Shown: positions 1 to 8,192 of the stretch, in pieces
Numbering within the stretch: the first letter of the stretch is position 1
Layout of the letters: the number at the start of each line of letters is the position of its first letter
Origin: Oscillospiraceae bacterium
GTDB lineage: Bacteria; Bacillota; Clostridia; Oscillospirales; Oscillospiraceae
NCBI GenBank assembly: GCA_902760845.1
Contig: CACWHX010000008.1
Location: forward strand, 1-54,161
Direction of reading: 5' to 3'
Length of the DNA stretch: 54,161 nt
Notes under the pieces: model-generated
What the model was told of the DNA's origin: nothing
Seen by the model: the letters and a program-made list of their open reading frames with translations, nothing else
The model's database searches: none
Program-made: the position numbers and the translations under genes

Positions 1-332
1 GTTTGAATTGGGCCACCCCCTATGAGGTCTTTTCTCATAACCTGTTGCACTTCACTTGACAATTCGCCCGCTGAAAAGAAAGCGGGTGGAATGCCTGCAC
101 TACGTTCAACCAATATCGGTATATTAACGAGGACACCGGCCCCAATCAACCACCCCGCCAACGCTCGCACTACGTCAACAGCTGCGGTACAGTAACGAGG
201 CCACCAGCCACAGCCCCGCACCACATCAACGGCCGCACCACAGGACAGGGTGCGGCCGCTCTAACCGGGGATTATTCGTCGCTTCGCTCCTCATGATAAC
301 AGGAGATATGATATCTGGTCCGGATGATTTTT
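1..332. repeat. Gene-free left edge with degenerate direct repeats
   Basis: I see no credible gene here. From about 71 to 255 the DNA consists of degenerate repeats built around GCACTACGTCAAC, GGTATATTAACGAGG and CCACCGGCC, preceded by GCTGAAAAGAAAGCGGGTG. The same words recur at about 9300-9450 (opposite strand) and 10040-10190, so this is a dispersed intergenic repeat family of the genome. The first 60 bases might be the end of an insertion sequence, but nothing proves it. Confidence 0.6.
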
Positions 333-1607
333 TTACTCTCTTACCTCCACCAGCACGCGCTCCACGCGCAGGCCATCCATGGCCAGCACCGTAACGCGCA
401 GGGTCTCGTATTCAAACTGGTCGCCCGCCTCCGGGAAGCTGCCGAATCGCTCCAGCGTCCAGCCGCCGACGGTCGCGCTCTCGGTGTCGAGCGCGTCCTC
501 GTCCCAGCCGAGCAGCTCCAGAAAGTCGGAAATGACCATGTCGCCGTCCACCTCGTAGCTGCCGTTCTCGCGCGGCACGACCTCGGCCTCCACCTCGTCG
601 GTCTCGTCCCAGATCTCGCCCACGATCTGCTCCAGCACGTCCTCCATCGTGATGACGCCCAGCGTCCCGCCGTACTCGTCCGTCACGACCGCAAGGTGCT
701 TTTTCTGCCGCTGCAGCTCCGCGAGGACGGCCGGCAGCTTCGTTGTCTTGTAGACAAAGCACGGCTCGATGAGCATCGCGCGCAGATCGGCGGGCGGCTG
801 CGCCGCGCCGGTGCGCAGCATGTCGTCCAGCTCGCTGCGGTACAGGCGGTTGAGATACAAAAAGCCGATGATGTTGTCCACGCTGTCCTCATAGACGGGC
901 AGGCGCGAATACGGCGTCGTCTCCAGCACGGCGCGGATCTCCTCCCAGCTGTCGTCGATGTCGATGGCCGTCATATCCACGCGCGCGGTCATGGCCTCGC
1001 TCGCGCTCACGTCTGAAAACTCCAGCGCCGCCTGCAAAAGCTCCGAGCGGTCCTCGTCGAGCACGTCCTCGTCCTCCGCCGTCTCGATGATGCTTTGCAG
1101 CTCCTGCGAGGCCGCGTCCTCGTCGTCCTCGTCCGGGCGCTCGCCCCTGAGCGGGAGCGTGACGAGCTTCACCAGCCCCGTCACCAGCAGCACCACCGGC
1201 GAGAGCACGAGCATCAGGCCGCGCACCAGATAGGATACCCGCAGCGAGAAGCGGTTGGCGTTTTTCTTCGCAAGGATCTTCGGGATCGTCTCGCCGAAGA
1301 TGATAACCGCAATCGTGAGCACCACGGTCGCGAGCCACGACCATGCGTCCGTGCCGGAGAGCAGCAGCGCCGTGACCGACGCGAGCGACGACGCGCCGAT
1401 GTTCACGAGATTGTTGCCGATCAGGATCGCGGAGAGCGCGCGGTCAAAGTGGTCGAGGATGTCGCACACGACGCCCGCCCGGCGCGAGCCGTCGGAGCGC
1501 AGGTTTTCCATCCGCAGGCGATTGGCCGAGGAAAAGGCCATCTCCGCCGCCGAGCAGAAGGCCGAGAGCGCTATGAGCGCCGCGAGCGCGGCAAAATACC
1601 AGATCAT
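333..1607 (-). CDS. CorC/HlyC-type membrane protein (CNNM transmembrane + CBS pair)
   Basis: Predicted 424-residue integral membrane protein of the CNNM/HlyC-CorC family, associated with Mg2+/Co2+ efflux or resistance. Residues 1 to about 180 form the DUF21 (CNNM) membrane domain, including the family motif around GETIPKILAKKNA. A CBS-domain pair follows at about 200-330 (SRLPVYEDSVDNIIGFLYL and DEYGGTLGVITMEDVLEQIVGEI), then a C-terminal CorC_HlyC domain. The ATG at 1607 is chosen because it overlaps the stop of the upstream paralogue (ATGA, translational coupling) and gives the usual family N-terminus; the open frame continues upstream only as shadow of the paralogue. The two genes are a tandem duplication with diverged sequence. 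Transport function is inferred from the family. Confidence 0.9.
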   Translation of the reverse strand: MIWYFAALAALIALSAFCSAAEMAFSSANRLRMENLRSDGSRRAGVVCDILDHFDRALSAILIGNNLVNIGASSLASVTALLLSGTDAWSWLATVVLTIAVIIFGETIPKILAKKNANRFSLRVSYLVRGLMLVLSPVVLLVTGLVKLVTLPLRGERPDEDDEDAASQELQSIIETAEDEDVLDEDRSELLQAALEFSDVSASEAMTARVDMTAIDIDDSWEEIRAVLETTPYSRLPVYEDSVDNIIGFLYLNRLYRSELDDMLRTGAAQPPADLRAMLIEPCFVYKTTKLPAVLAELQRQKKHLAVVTDEYGGTLGVITMEDVLEQIVGEIWDETDEVEAEVVPRENGSYEVDGDMVISDFLELLGWDEDALDTESATVGGWTLERFGSFPEAGDQFEYETLRVTVLAMDGLRVERVLVEVRE

Positions 1608-2893
1608 GCCTCGCCGCCCCCTTCCTCCGGAACGACGCGCACCACGAGCCGGCGGATGCGGTTTTGCTCCATCTTGGAGATGCGCACCTCCAGCGCGTGA
1701 TAGCGGAAGCTGTCCCGCTCGCGGGGGATGTCCGCGAACTGCTCGTACGTCCACTCGCTCAGGAGCTTGTAGCGCAGGTCCTCGTCGTCCTCCGGGTCGG
1801 CATAGTCCAGCCGGTCCAGCACCTCGCCTACGGTGCATTCCGCGTCCACGTCGAAGCGCCCGCCGCCGAGCGGCACGATGGTCTCCTCCACCAGGTCCTC
1901 CTCGTCCCAGATCTCGCCGACGAGCTCCTCCAGAATGTCCTCCACGGTGACGATGCCGAGCATGCCGCCGTAATTGTCCGTCACGATGGCGAGATTCATC
2001 TTGCGGCGGCTCATCTCCGGCAGCAGGTCGTCGATGCCCTTGCTGTGGTGGACGAACATCGCCTCGTCCAGCAGCGGCCGCAGGTCCGCCACCGGGCCGC
2101 GCTGCGCCACGCACGCGCGGATGTATTTGCGGATGTGCAGGATGCCGATGACGTTGTCGATGCTGCCCTCATAGACCGGCAGGCGGCTGTGCCGCTGCGC
2201 GCGGATATAGGCGAGGATCTCTTCGGGGCTGTCGTCCACGTCCACGGCGGCCACGTCCACGCGCGCGGTGAGCACGCTCTCGACCGGGACATCCGCAAAC
2301 TCCAGCGCGGAGCTCATCAGCTCCCCGCGCTCGGCGGTGAGCTCGCCCCCGTCGGTCATGTTCTCGATGATGTCATACAGCTCGTCCTCCGTCACGGTGA
2401 GCTCCGCGTCGCCGCGCGAGAGCCGGGACGCAAGCGCCCCGATCTTCGTGAGGACGAAGGAAACCGGCGTAAAAAGGCCCATAAAAAAGCACAGCGATTC
2501 CGCGGTTGCCAAAGCCAACCGCTCGCTGTATTTTTTTGCGATGCTCTTCGGGAGCATCTCCGCTATGAAGAACACAACGACCGTCGTCACCAGCGTGCCG
2601 GCAGCCACGGCGGAAACGCCGTATCGCCGCGTGACGAGCACCGTGACATACGCCGCCACCGTGAGGTGGAGGATGTTCGTGCCGATCAGGATCGTCGTGA
2701 TCGCTTTTTCAAAATGGTCCAGAACATACAGTGCCTTTTTCGCGCGGCGGCTGCCGCGCTCCGCCCGCGTCTTGACGCGAATGCGGCTGACGGAGGCAAA
2801 CGCTGTTTCCGCCAGCGCGAAATACACCGCGCCGAGCAAAAGCAGCAGCAATATCAGGGCGGACGATCGACTGCCCTCATCCATTCGGATCAT
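1604..2893 (-). CDS. CorC/HlyC-type membrane protein, upstream paralogue
   Basis: Second member of the tandem pair, 429 residues from the ATG at 2893. It has the same architecture: DUF21 membrane domain (starting near ALILLLLLLGAVYFALAETAF), two CBS motifs (SRLPVYEGSIDNVIGILHI and DNYGGMLGIVTVEDILEELVGEI) and a CorC_HlyC C-terminus. The start at 2893 has GGAG four bases upstream. An ATG at 2884 lies 13 bases from it, and one at 2968 would be almost leaderless relative to the promoter at 2978-3006. It is the first gene of a two-gene operon with the downstream paralogue. The likely role is divalent cation export or Mg2+ homeostasis, by family only. Confidence 0.88.
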   Translation of the reverse strand: MIRMDEGSRSSALILLLLLLGAVYFALAETAFASVSRIRVKTRAERGSRRAKKALYVLDHFEKAITTILIGTNILHLTVAAYVTVLVTRRYGVSAVAAGTLVTTVVVFFIAEMLPKSIAKKYSERLALATAESLCFFMGLFTPVSFVLTKIGALASRLSRGDAELTVTEDELYDIIENMTDGGELTAERGELMSSALEFADVPVESVLTARVDVAAVDVDDSPEEILAYIRAQRHSRLPVYEGSIDNVIGILHIRKYIRACVAQRGPVADLRPLLDEAMFVHHSKGIDDLLPEMSRRKMNLAIVTDNYGGMLGIVTVEDILEELVGEIWDEEDLVEETIVPLGGGRFDVDAECTVGEVLDRLDYADPEDDEDLRYKLLSEWTYEQFADIPRERDSFRYHALEVRISKMEQNRIRRLVVRVVPEEGGGEA

Positions 2894-2977
2894 CACTCTC
2901 CTGTAAGTGTGAAATGCAAAGTCAAAAGCAACGCCGGCGGCCTGTGCGGACGACACTGCCTCGGTCATTTGGCGGCT

Positions 2978-3006
2978 ATTATATCATATTGCGGCGTCGC
3001 CGTCAA
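2978..3006 (-). promoter_or_regulatory. Sigma-A promoter of the corC pair
   Basis: On the minus strand TTGACG, a 17-base spacer and TATAAT. It lies across the 3' end of mnmG, so the pair can be transcribed independently. Predicted start near 2971, about 80 bases before the preferred ATG. Confidence 0.7.
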
Positions 3007-4876
3007 TTGATTTCGCGCCCTCCAGGTACACCATCAGCGCCGCGATGTCTGACGGGGACACGCCGGAAATGCGGCTCGCCTGGCCGATATTCGCCGGGCG
3101 AAGCTGCTGCAGCTTCTGCCGTGCCTCCAGGCGCAGGCACGTCACCTGCGTGTAGTCCAGCTCCGGCGGCAGGGCGCGCGATTCCAGGCGCTCAAACTCC
3201 GCCACCTGCCGAAGCTGGCGCCGGATGTACCCCGCGTATTTCAGCCGGATCTCCACCTGCTCCGTCACGGCGCGCGGCAGCGCCGGCCGCTCCGAATCGA
3301 ACGGCGCTAGATCGGCGTAGCCGATCTGCGGACGGCGCAGGAGATCGGCGAGGCTCACGCCCGACGCCGCGGGCGCGGTGCCGCGCGCCGTGAGCATCTC
3401 CGCGAGCGCGGCGGACGGCGCGATGTGCGTGCGCTCCAGGCGCCGCAGCTCCGCCTCCACCGCGCGGTATTTCTCCTGCACGGCCTGATACCGCGCCTCG
3501 CTCACGAGTCCGATGCGGCGGCCGATGGGCGTGAGCCGCTCGTCGGCGTTGTCCTGCCGGTGCAGCAGGCGATATTCCGAGCGCGAGGTCATGATGCGGT
3601 AGGGCTCGTTGGTGCCCTTCGTCACAAGATCGTCGATCAGCGTGCCGATATACCCATCCGACCGGCGGAGGATCATCGGCTCTTCGCCCCTGCGCTTCAG
3701 CGCGGCGTTCACGCCGGCGACAAAGCCCTGCACCGCCGCCTCCTCATAGCCGCTCGAGCCGCAGAACTGCCCCGCGCCGTAGAGGCCCGCGATCTTCTTC
3801 GACTCCAGCGTGGGATACAGCTCCGTCGGGTCCACGCAGTCATATTCGATGGCGTAGGCGCAGCGGGTCATCTCCGCCCGCTCCAGCCCGGGGATCGTGT
3901 GCAGCGCCGCGATCTGCACGTCCTCCGGCAGCGACGAGGAGAAGCCCTGGATATAGACCTCCTCCGTGTGCAGCCCCATCGGCTCCAGAAAGAGCTGGTG
4001 GCGCTCCTTGTCCGGAAACGTCATGATCTTCGTCTCGATGCTGGGGCAATAGCGCGGCCCCACGCCCTCGATCACGCCGGAATAGATCGGGCTGCGGTCG
4101 AGATTCGCGCGGATGATCGCGTGCGTCTCCTCGTTGGTGTAGGTGAGATAGCACACCGCGCGGTTGCGCACCGGCGCGTCGGTGGAAAACGAAAACGGCT
4201 CCGCCGTGTCGTCGCCCGGCTGCAGCTCCATCCGGGAGAAGTCCACCGTCCGGGCGTTCACGCGCGGGGGCGTGCCGGTCTTGAACCGGCGAAGGCGCAG
4301 CCCCAGCGCCGCGCAGCACGCCGCGAGCGCGCCGGCGGCCGCCAGCCCGTCCGGACCGGAGTCGCGCAGCACGTCGCCCACGATCGTGCGCCCGCGCAGA
4401 TACGTCCCCGTCGCGAGGATGACCGCCCCGCAGCGATAGACCGCGCCCGTCGCCGTCACGACGGCGGAGACCCGGCCGCCCTCCGTCTCGATGGAGACGA
4501 CCTCGGCCTGCTTCACGCGCAGATGCTCCTGCCGCTCCAGCGTGTGCTTCATCACGGACTGATACAGCCGCCGGTCGGCCTGCGCGCGCAGGGAGTGCAC
4601 CGCCGGCCCCTTGCCGCGGTTGAGCATGCGATATTGGATGCAGGCCCTGTCCGCCGCGCGGGCCATCTCGCCGCCGAGCGCGTCCAGCTCGCGCACGAGG
4701 TGCCCCTTCCCCGTGCCGCCGATGGCCGGGTTGCAGGGCATGTTGCCCACCGCGTCGAGATTGATCGTGAAGCACACGGTGTCCATCCCCAGGCGCGCCG
4801 CGGCCAGCGCCGCCTCGATGCCGGCGTGTCCCGCGCCGATGACGGCAACGTCGCACTGTCCCGCGTCATATCGCAT
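2984..4876 (-). CDS. mnmG: tRNA uridine-5-carboxymethylaminomethyl(34) synthesis enzyme MnmG
   Basis: FAD-dependent large subunit of the MnmE-MnmG complex, which installs the (carboxymethyl)aminomethyl group on wobble U34 of several tRNAs; cytosolic. The 630-residue length is normal. Visible features are the FAD-binding [19 protein letters not shown] near residue 10, the family signature [17 protein letters not shown] near 50, and [25 protein letters not shown] residues in the middle. The ATG at 4876 has GGAGGT seven bases upstream; a GTG nine bases earlier lacks this spacing. The partner gene mnmE is not in the window. It follows rplJ-rplL on the same strand but is separated from them by a terminator. 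Confidence 0.97.
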   Translation of the reverse strand: MRYDAGQCDVAVIGAGHAGIEAALAAARLGMDTVCFTINLDAVGNMPCNPAIGGTGKGHLVRELDALGGEMARAADRACIQYRMLNRGKGPAVHSLRAQADRRLYQSVMKHTLERQEHLRVKQAEVVSIETEGGRVSAVVTATGAVYRCGAVILATGTYLRGRTIVGDVLRDSGPDGLAAAGALAACCAALGLRLRRFKTGTPPRVNARTVDFSRMELQPGDDTAEPFSFSTDAPVRNRAVCYLTYTNEETHAIIRANLDRSPIYSGVIEGVGPRYCPSIETKIMTFPDKERHQLFLEPMGLHTEEVYIQGFSSSLPEDVQIAALHTIPGLERAEMTRCAYAIEYDCVDPTELYPTLESKKIAGLYGAGQFCGSSGYEEAAVQGFVAGVNAALKRRGEEPMILRRSDGYIGTLIDDLVTKGTNEPYRIMTSRSEYRLLHRQDNADERLTPIGRRIGLVSEARYQAVQEKYRAVEAELRRLERTHIAPSAALAEMLTARGTAPAASGVSLADLLRRPQIGYADLAPFDSERPALPRAVTEQVEIRLKYAGYIRRQLRQVAEFERLESRALPPELDYTQVTCLRLEARQKLQQLRPANIGQASRISGVSPSDIAALMVYLEGAKSIDGDAAI

Positions 4877-4934
4877 TGGTCTCACCTCCGGTGTGGTATG
4901 GCCGATTCAAACAAAATCGGCGGTTTTTTCCCTT

Positions 4935-4999
4935 CTGTCGGAAAAACAGAATTTCCGACAGATTCAAAATCCGCGGGCGATCTGCAATCGCCCGCGGAT
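4935..4999 (-). terminator. Terminator hairpins downstream of rplL
   Basis: A perfect 13-bp stem (ATCCGCGGGCGAT paired with its complement, 4969-4999) is followed on the minus strand by TTTTG. A second hairpin with arms CTGTCGGAAA/TTTCCGACAG (4935-4961) lies just beyond. The second belongs to the short TGTCGRAAA palindrome family that recurs at 37.6 and 47.9 kb. Confidence 0.75.
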
Positions 5000-5031
5000 C
5001 TGATCCTTTCGTGTGCCGGCTTGCGGCGCGC

Positions 5032-5412
5032 TTACTTGAGCTCGACCGTAGCGCCGACTTCCTCAAGCTGCTTCTTGAGCGCCTCGGCCTCGTCCTTGGA
5101 GACCTGCTCCTTGATGACGGCGGGCACGCCCTCGACCTTCGCCTTCGCCTCGGCCAGGCCCAGGCCCGTGATGCCGCGGACTTCCTTGATGACCTTGATC
5201 TTCTGGTCGCCGAAGCCGGTCAGGACGACGTCAAACTCGGTCTTCTCCTCCACGGCGGCGGCAGCGCCGGGCGCGCCGGCAGCCGGAGCGGCGACAGCGG
5301 CGGCGGCGGAAACGCCGAACGCCTCTTCGATTTCGTGGACGAGCTCAGAGAGCTCCAGAACGGACAGCGCCTTGATCTCTTCGATCATAGCGGTGACTTT
5401 TTCGCTTGCCAT
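5032..5412 (-). CDS. rplL: 50S ribosomal protein L7/L12
   Basis: Stalk protein of the large ribosomal subunit that recruits translational GTPases. The 126 residues show the usual plan: a helical dimerisation domain (1-33), an Ala/Pro/Gly-rich hinge (about 34-55), and a C-terminal domain with the conserved [15 protein letters not shown] helix (GTPase contact). AGGAGG lies eight bases before the ATG. It is the second gene of the rplJ-rplL operon and is regulated through the L10 leader. Unlike in many bacteria, rpoB and rpoC do not follow; a terminator and mnmG do. Confidence 0.98.
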   Translation of the reverse strand: MASEKVTAMIEEIKALSVLELSELVHEIEEAFGVSAAAAVAAPAAGAPGAAAAVEEKTEFDVVLTGFGDQKIKVIKEVRGITGLGLAEAKAKVEGVPAVIKEQVSKDEAEALKKQLEEVGATVELK

Positions 5413-5451
5413 GAGATATTCCTCCTAATTGTTCGTTTTGAGTTGCTCGCC

Positions 5452-6051
5452 TTATTCGGCGGCGGGTTCTTCCGCGGCAGGCTCCTCCGCGGCGGGCGCG
5501 GCGGCTTCCTCCGCCGGGGCCTCCTCCGCAGCGGGCGCGGCAGCTTCCACAGCGCCGCCCTGCTGCTCAACAAGCTGGCCCAGCACAACGGCCAGACTGG
5601 TGATCGGCGCGAGCATGGTGCCGAGCACCTTGGCGTACAGCGCATCCTTCGACGGGAGCTGCGCGATCTCGGCGATTTCGCGCTCGGAGAGGACCTTGCC
5701 CTCCAAGAACGCGCCCTTGATGGTAAACTTGTCCTTCATCTTCTCGGACGCCTCGTGGATGAGACGGATCGGGAGGATGGGGTCGGCCGTGCTGGTCGCG
5801 AGAGACGTGGTGCCGCTCAGGATCCCGTCCAGCTCGGAGAGCCCGGTCTGATCCAGCGCGAAGCGGACGAGCGTGTTCTTCACGACGGAATATTCCACGT
5901 CGTTCTGGCGCAGCTCGCTGCGCAGGGCCGTGTCTTCGGCGACGGTGATGCCCTTGTAATCGACAAACACGCCGGAAGAGGCGCTCTGCAGACGCTCAGC
6001 CAGCGCCGCGACGACCGCCTGTTTCTCGCTGAGGACTTTTGCATTCGGCAT
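5452..6051 (-). CDS. rplJ: 50S ribosomal protein L10
   Basis: Base of the ribosomal stalk; binds 23S rRNA and carries L7/L12 dimers, and represses its own operon by binding the mRNA leader. Residues 1 to about 170 are a normal L10 (KGITVAEDTALR, VVKNTLVRFA, TIKGAFLEGKVLS). Residues from about 170 to 199 form an Ala/Glu/Pro-rich tail of EEAPAEEAAAP-type repeats, longer than in many L10s and likely flexible. GGAGGTGA precedes the ATG. First gene of rplJ-rplL, with its own strong promoter; rplK-rplA are not adjacent. Confidence 0.97.
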   Translation of the reverse strand: MPNAKVLSEKQAVVAALAERLQSASSGVFVDYKGITVAEDTALRSELRQNDVEYSVVKNTLVRFALDQTGLSELDGILSGTTSLATSTADPILPIRLIHEASEKMKDKFTIKGAFLEGKVLSEREIAEIAQLPSKDALYAKVLGTMLAPITSLAVVLGQLVEQQGGAVEAAAPAAEEAPAEEAAAPAAEEPAAEEPAAE

Positions 6052-6064
6052 TTTGGTGTTTCAC

Positions 6065-6200
6065 CTCCACAAAAAAGCGTTACACGCCCAAAAAAATTTC
6101 CGCGGCACAACGGCCCCGGAAAAAGCAGAATCATCAAATGCGATTTGATGCATCCTCGGCAGGATTTCCGCGTTGTCGCCACCTGCTGTCTTTGGAGCGC
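6065..6200 (-). promoter_or_regulatory. Ribosomal protein L10 leader (autoregulatory RNA)
   Basis: The transcribed leader of rplJ contains the signature words of the L10 leader class: CCAAAGACAGCAGG at 6183-6196 (minus strand) and CTGCCGAGGATGC further down, which form the conserved kink-turn-like L10/L12 binding site. A U-run hairpin lies between this element and the ribosome binding site (separate entry). The known function of this class is feedback repression by the L10(L12)4 complex. Confidence 0.9.
6091..6122 (-). terminator. Attenuator terminator inside the L10 leader
   Basis: On the minus strand a hairpin TTCCGGGGC/GCCGCGGAA (one G-G mismatch) is followed by ATTTTTTT, upstream of the rplJ ribosome binding site. 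This arrangement suggests regulation by premature termination rather than by translation block alone. Confidence 0.75.
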
Positions 6201-6206
6201 GGAGAT

Positions 6207-6235
6207 ACTATAGCAAAAAACGCGCCCCTTGTCAA
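6207..6235 (-). promoter_or_regulatory. Promoter of rplJ-rplL
   Basis: TTGACA at 6235-6230, a 17-base spacer and TATAGT at 6212-6207 on the minus strand. Predicted transcription start near 6200, immediately before the L10 leader. Confidence 0.88.
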
Positions 6236-6354
6236 GCCCCGATTTTCGCTTTCCGGCCGCCGCCGGCCGCCCGCTGTGGGAAACCCTGTGGGAAATGTGG
6301 ATTATGTCAACAAGCCGCGCCTTCGCGCGGCTGTCTATGCCCGCGTATAGAATG

Positions 6355-6387
6355 GGGTGCGCGGCACGCAAAGCATGCCGCGCACCC
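6355..6387 (-). terminator. Terminator-like hairpin after the parvulin gene
   Basis: Strong GC-rich stem (GGGTGCGCGGCA paired with TGCCGCGCACCC) 46 bases after the stop codon of the parvulin gene. The U-tract is poor, so it may act in mRNA stability as much as in termination. Confidence 0.5.
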
Positions 6388-6432
6388 TGATTTGATTTCG
6401 TCTCGCGTCAAACGCAAACTCCGTCTCCCGCT

Positions 6433-8019
6433 TTATCCGACATATTTGATCGCGCGGCACTCCGTCGCGCTCCAGTCGGCGAGGAATTCCTCGCGCCAGG
6501 CGCTGAAGTCGTCGCTGCGCAGAAGCTGGTCCGCGAGATACGTGCTGTAGGTTTCGCCCTCTCCGACGAAGTAGATGAGATGATAGCCGGTGTTTTCGTT
6601 ATAGACGACGCCGACATCGCCCGGCTTGCGGCTCTCGTCGAAGCAGAAGTCGTTGAACTCCTCGACCATCTGGCCGTGGTAAATGTGCTCGTACAGGCCG
6701 CCGGTGGTGTTGGAGCCGGGGTCCTCGCTGTATTCGTTCGCCAGCTCGGCGAAGCGCTCCTCGGTCTGCTCGCCGCTCTCCCACTCGGCGCGGATCTCCT
6801 CGATGCGGTCCTTGGCCGCCGCCGTCTCCTCGTCGGAATAGACGCCGTCGCCGTCCGTATCCTCCGGCCGCACCAGGATGTGCCGCACGGACACGGTGGG
6901 ATAGTCGTTCGTGCCGCGCCCCTGATAGAGCACGACGTAATAGCCGCTGTTCTCCTGCTCGAAGACCTCCACGTCGTTCTCGGCGCGGTCGGCGCTGTAC
7001 ATCCACGCCGCATACGGCGCGGAGCTGAAGCTGGATCCGGCGGAGTCCTCCGCCACGACCGGCTCGGCGGGCGTGGTCTCGCCCGTGGTCTCGCCGTCGT
7101 CGTCCGTCGTTTCCACCGGCGCGCCATATTCCGCGACCGCCGCGGTGAAGGCGGCGTCCGCGTCCGTTTCCGTGTTCGCCGCCGCGGCAATCTGGTCCGC
7201 CACGGCCCTGGCGTCCGCCATGGTCTCCTCCGTCGGGGCGGAGGTGGTCTCGCCGTCGTCGTCCGTGGATTCGACCGTCTCCGCCGGCACGAAGTAATAC
7301 AGATAGTCGAACGTATCATACTCGTCCGCGTGCTCGGCGTACGTCTCGGCGAGCTGCGCGTCCGTGTACTCGTAGCTGTCATACTGCTGGTCGGAATATT
7401 TGGAGGCGAGCGCGCTCAGCTGCATCATGCGGCGCGCGACGGTCGTCGTGACGCCGTTGCCGTAGGCGGCGGTGAGATATTTGTTCGCCGAGCCGTAGCC
7501 ATAGAGCTTCGCGTTCGCGGCGATGTCATCGAGCTGCGCGTCGATCTCCGCCAGGTCCTCGTCCGTGAGCGACATGCCGGCTTCCTTCGCCGCGCTGCAC
7601 ATCGCGGTAATCTCGACGAGCGCGTCCTCGGCGGCGCTGCGGAAATAATCGTCCCACGTCTCATACTCGTCGCCCATCGAATAGGCCTGCTCGCTCAGCG
7701 GCTTGCTCGTGTCGATCCCGAGCCACTGCCCGTACTGGCTGCCGTAGAGATTGTTATATTCAACGTGATAGAAATAATTGACCTCCGCGACGGAATAGCT
7801 CTCGTCGCCGACCTTCAGCGCGGTCTGCCCCGTGTAGAAGAGATTGGAGTTGCCGATAATAATCACCGCGATCAGCAGCGCGACGATGATCGAGCCGGCG
7901 ATCCAGCGCTTTTTGCTCTTTTTGCGCTCCCTGTCCTCTTTCTCCGCGGCGAGCATGCGCCGCTCGGTGCCCTGTTCGCGCTCCACAACGCGCTTTTTCT
8001 TGTCCTGCGATGCACTCAT
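6433..8019 (-). CDS. Membrane-anchored parvulin-type peptidyl-prolyl isomerase
   Basis: 528-residue protein likely exported as a type II membrane protein: a Lys/Arg-rich cytoplasmic N-terminus (1-38), one membrane segment (about 39-56) and a large extracytoplasmic part. A SurA/PrsA-like helical region (about 60-240) precedes a parvulin PpiC domain (about 374-485) with VSVRHILV, FAELANEYSEDPGS, GGLYE and NENTGYHLIYF. Right after HILV there is a canonical EF-hand calcium loop, DTDGDGVYSDEE (387-398). Two Asp/Thr-rich stretches carrying DDDGETT lie in the linker. It probably folds secreted proteins. AGGTG precedes the ATG by eight bases. Monocistronic with its own promoter. Confidence 0.9.
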   Translation of the reverse strand: MSASQDKKKRVVEREQGTERRMLAAEKEDRERKKSKKRWIAGSIIVALLIAVIIIGNSNLFYTGQTALKVGDESYSVAEVNYFYHVEYNNLYGSQYGQWLGIDTSKPLSEQAYSMGDEYETWDDYFRSAAEDALVEITAMCSAAKEAGMSLTDEDLAEIDAQLDDIAANAKLYGYGSANKYLTAAYGNGVTTTVARRMMQLSALASKYSDQQYDSYEYTDAQLAETYAEHADEYDTFDYLYYFVPAETVESTDDDGETTSAPTEETMADARAVADQIAAAANTETDADAAFTAAVAEYGAPVETTDDDGETTGETTPAEPVVAEDSAGSSFSSAPYAAWMYSADRAENDVEVFEQENSGYYVVLYQGRGTNDYPTVSVRHILVRPEDTDGDGVYSDEETAAAKDRIEEIRAEWESGEQTEERFAELANEYSEDPGSNTTGGLYEHIYHGQMVEEFNDFCFDESRKPGDVGVVYNENTGYHLIYFVGEGETYSTYLADQLLRSDDFSAWREEFLADWSATECRAIKYVG

Positions 8020-8096
8020 GCGTGGTTCACCTGATCCTTTGTGTGATAGACTCCGCGTCGAAACACAGAATCTGCTATTCTATGTATAGCTTTCGT

Positions 8097-8125
8097 ATTA
8101 TACTCCAATTCAGATTCCCTTTCAA
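8097..8125 (-). promoter_or_regulatory. Promoter of the parvulin gene
   Basis: Minus strand TTGAAA (8125-8120), 17-base spacer, TATAAT (8102-8097). It leaves an untranslated leader of about 70 bases. Confidence 0.82.
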
Positions 8126-8134
8126 GTGTTTTCC

Positions 8135-8163
8135 TTGCCCGGCGGCGGGAGTCGTTGTATAAT
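8135..8163 (+). promoter_or_regulatory. Promoter of the metallophosphoesterase gene
   Basis: TTGCCC, 17-base spacer, TATAAT. It is divergent from the parvulin promoter and a short distance from it. The -10 is consensus and the -35 weak. Confidence 0.65.
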
Positions 8164-8192
8164 AAGAGAACTTGCATGGAAAGGAGCCGCCC

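Noticed and set aside
1..70. Possible right end of an insertion sequence
   Set aside because: TTGCACTTCACTTGACAATT resembles ends of some IS30-type elements, but it does not match the left end visible at 54060 and no coding sequence remains.
3425..5428. 667-residue plus-strand open frame opposite mnmG and rplL
   Set aside because: Antisense shadow of conserved genes in GC-rich DNA, rich in Arg/Ala/His with no domain pattern. The same applies to the long frames opposite ppk1, dnaK, the UPF0210 gene and the ClpE-like gene.
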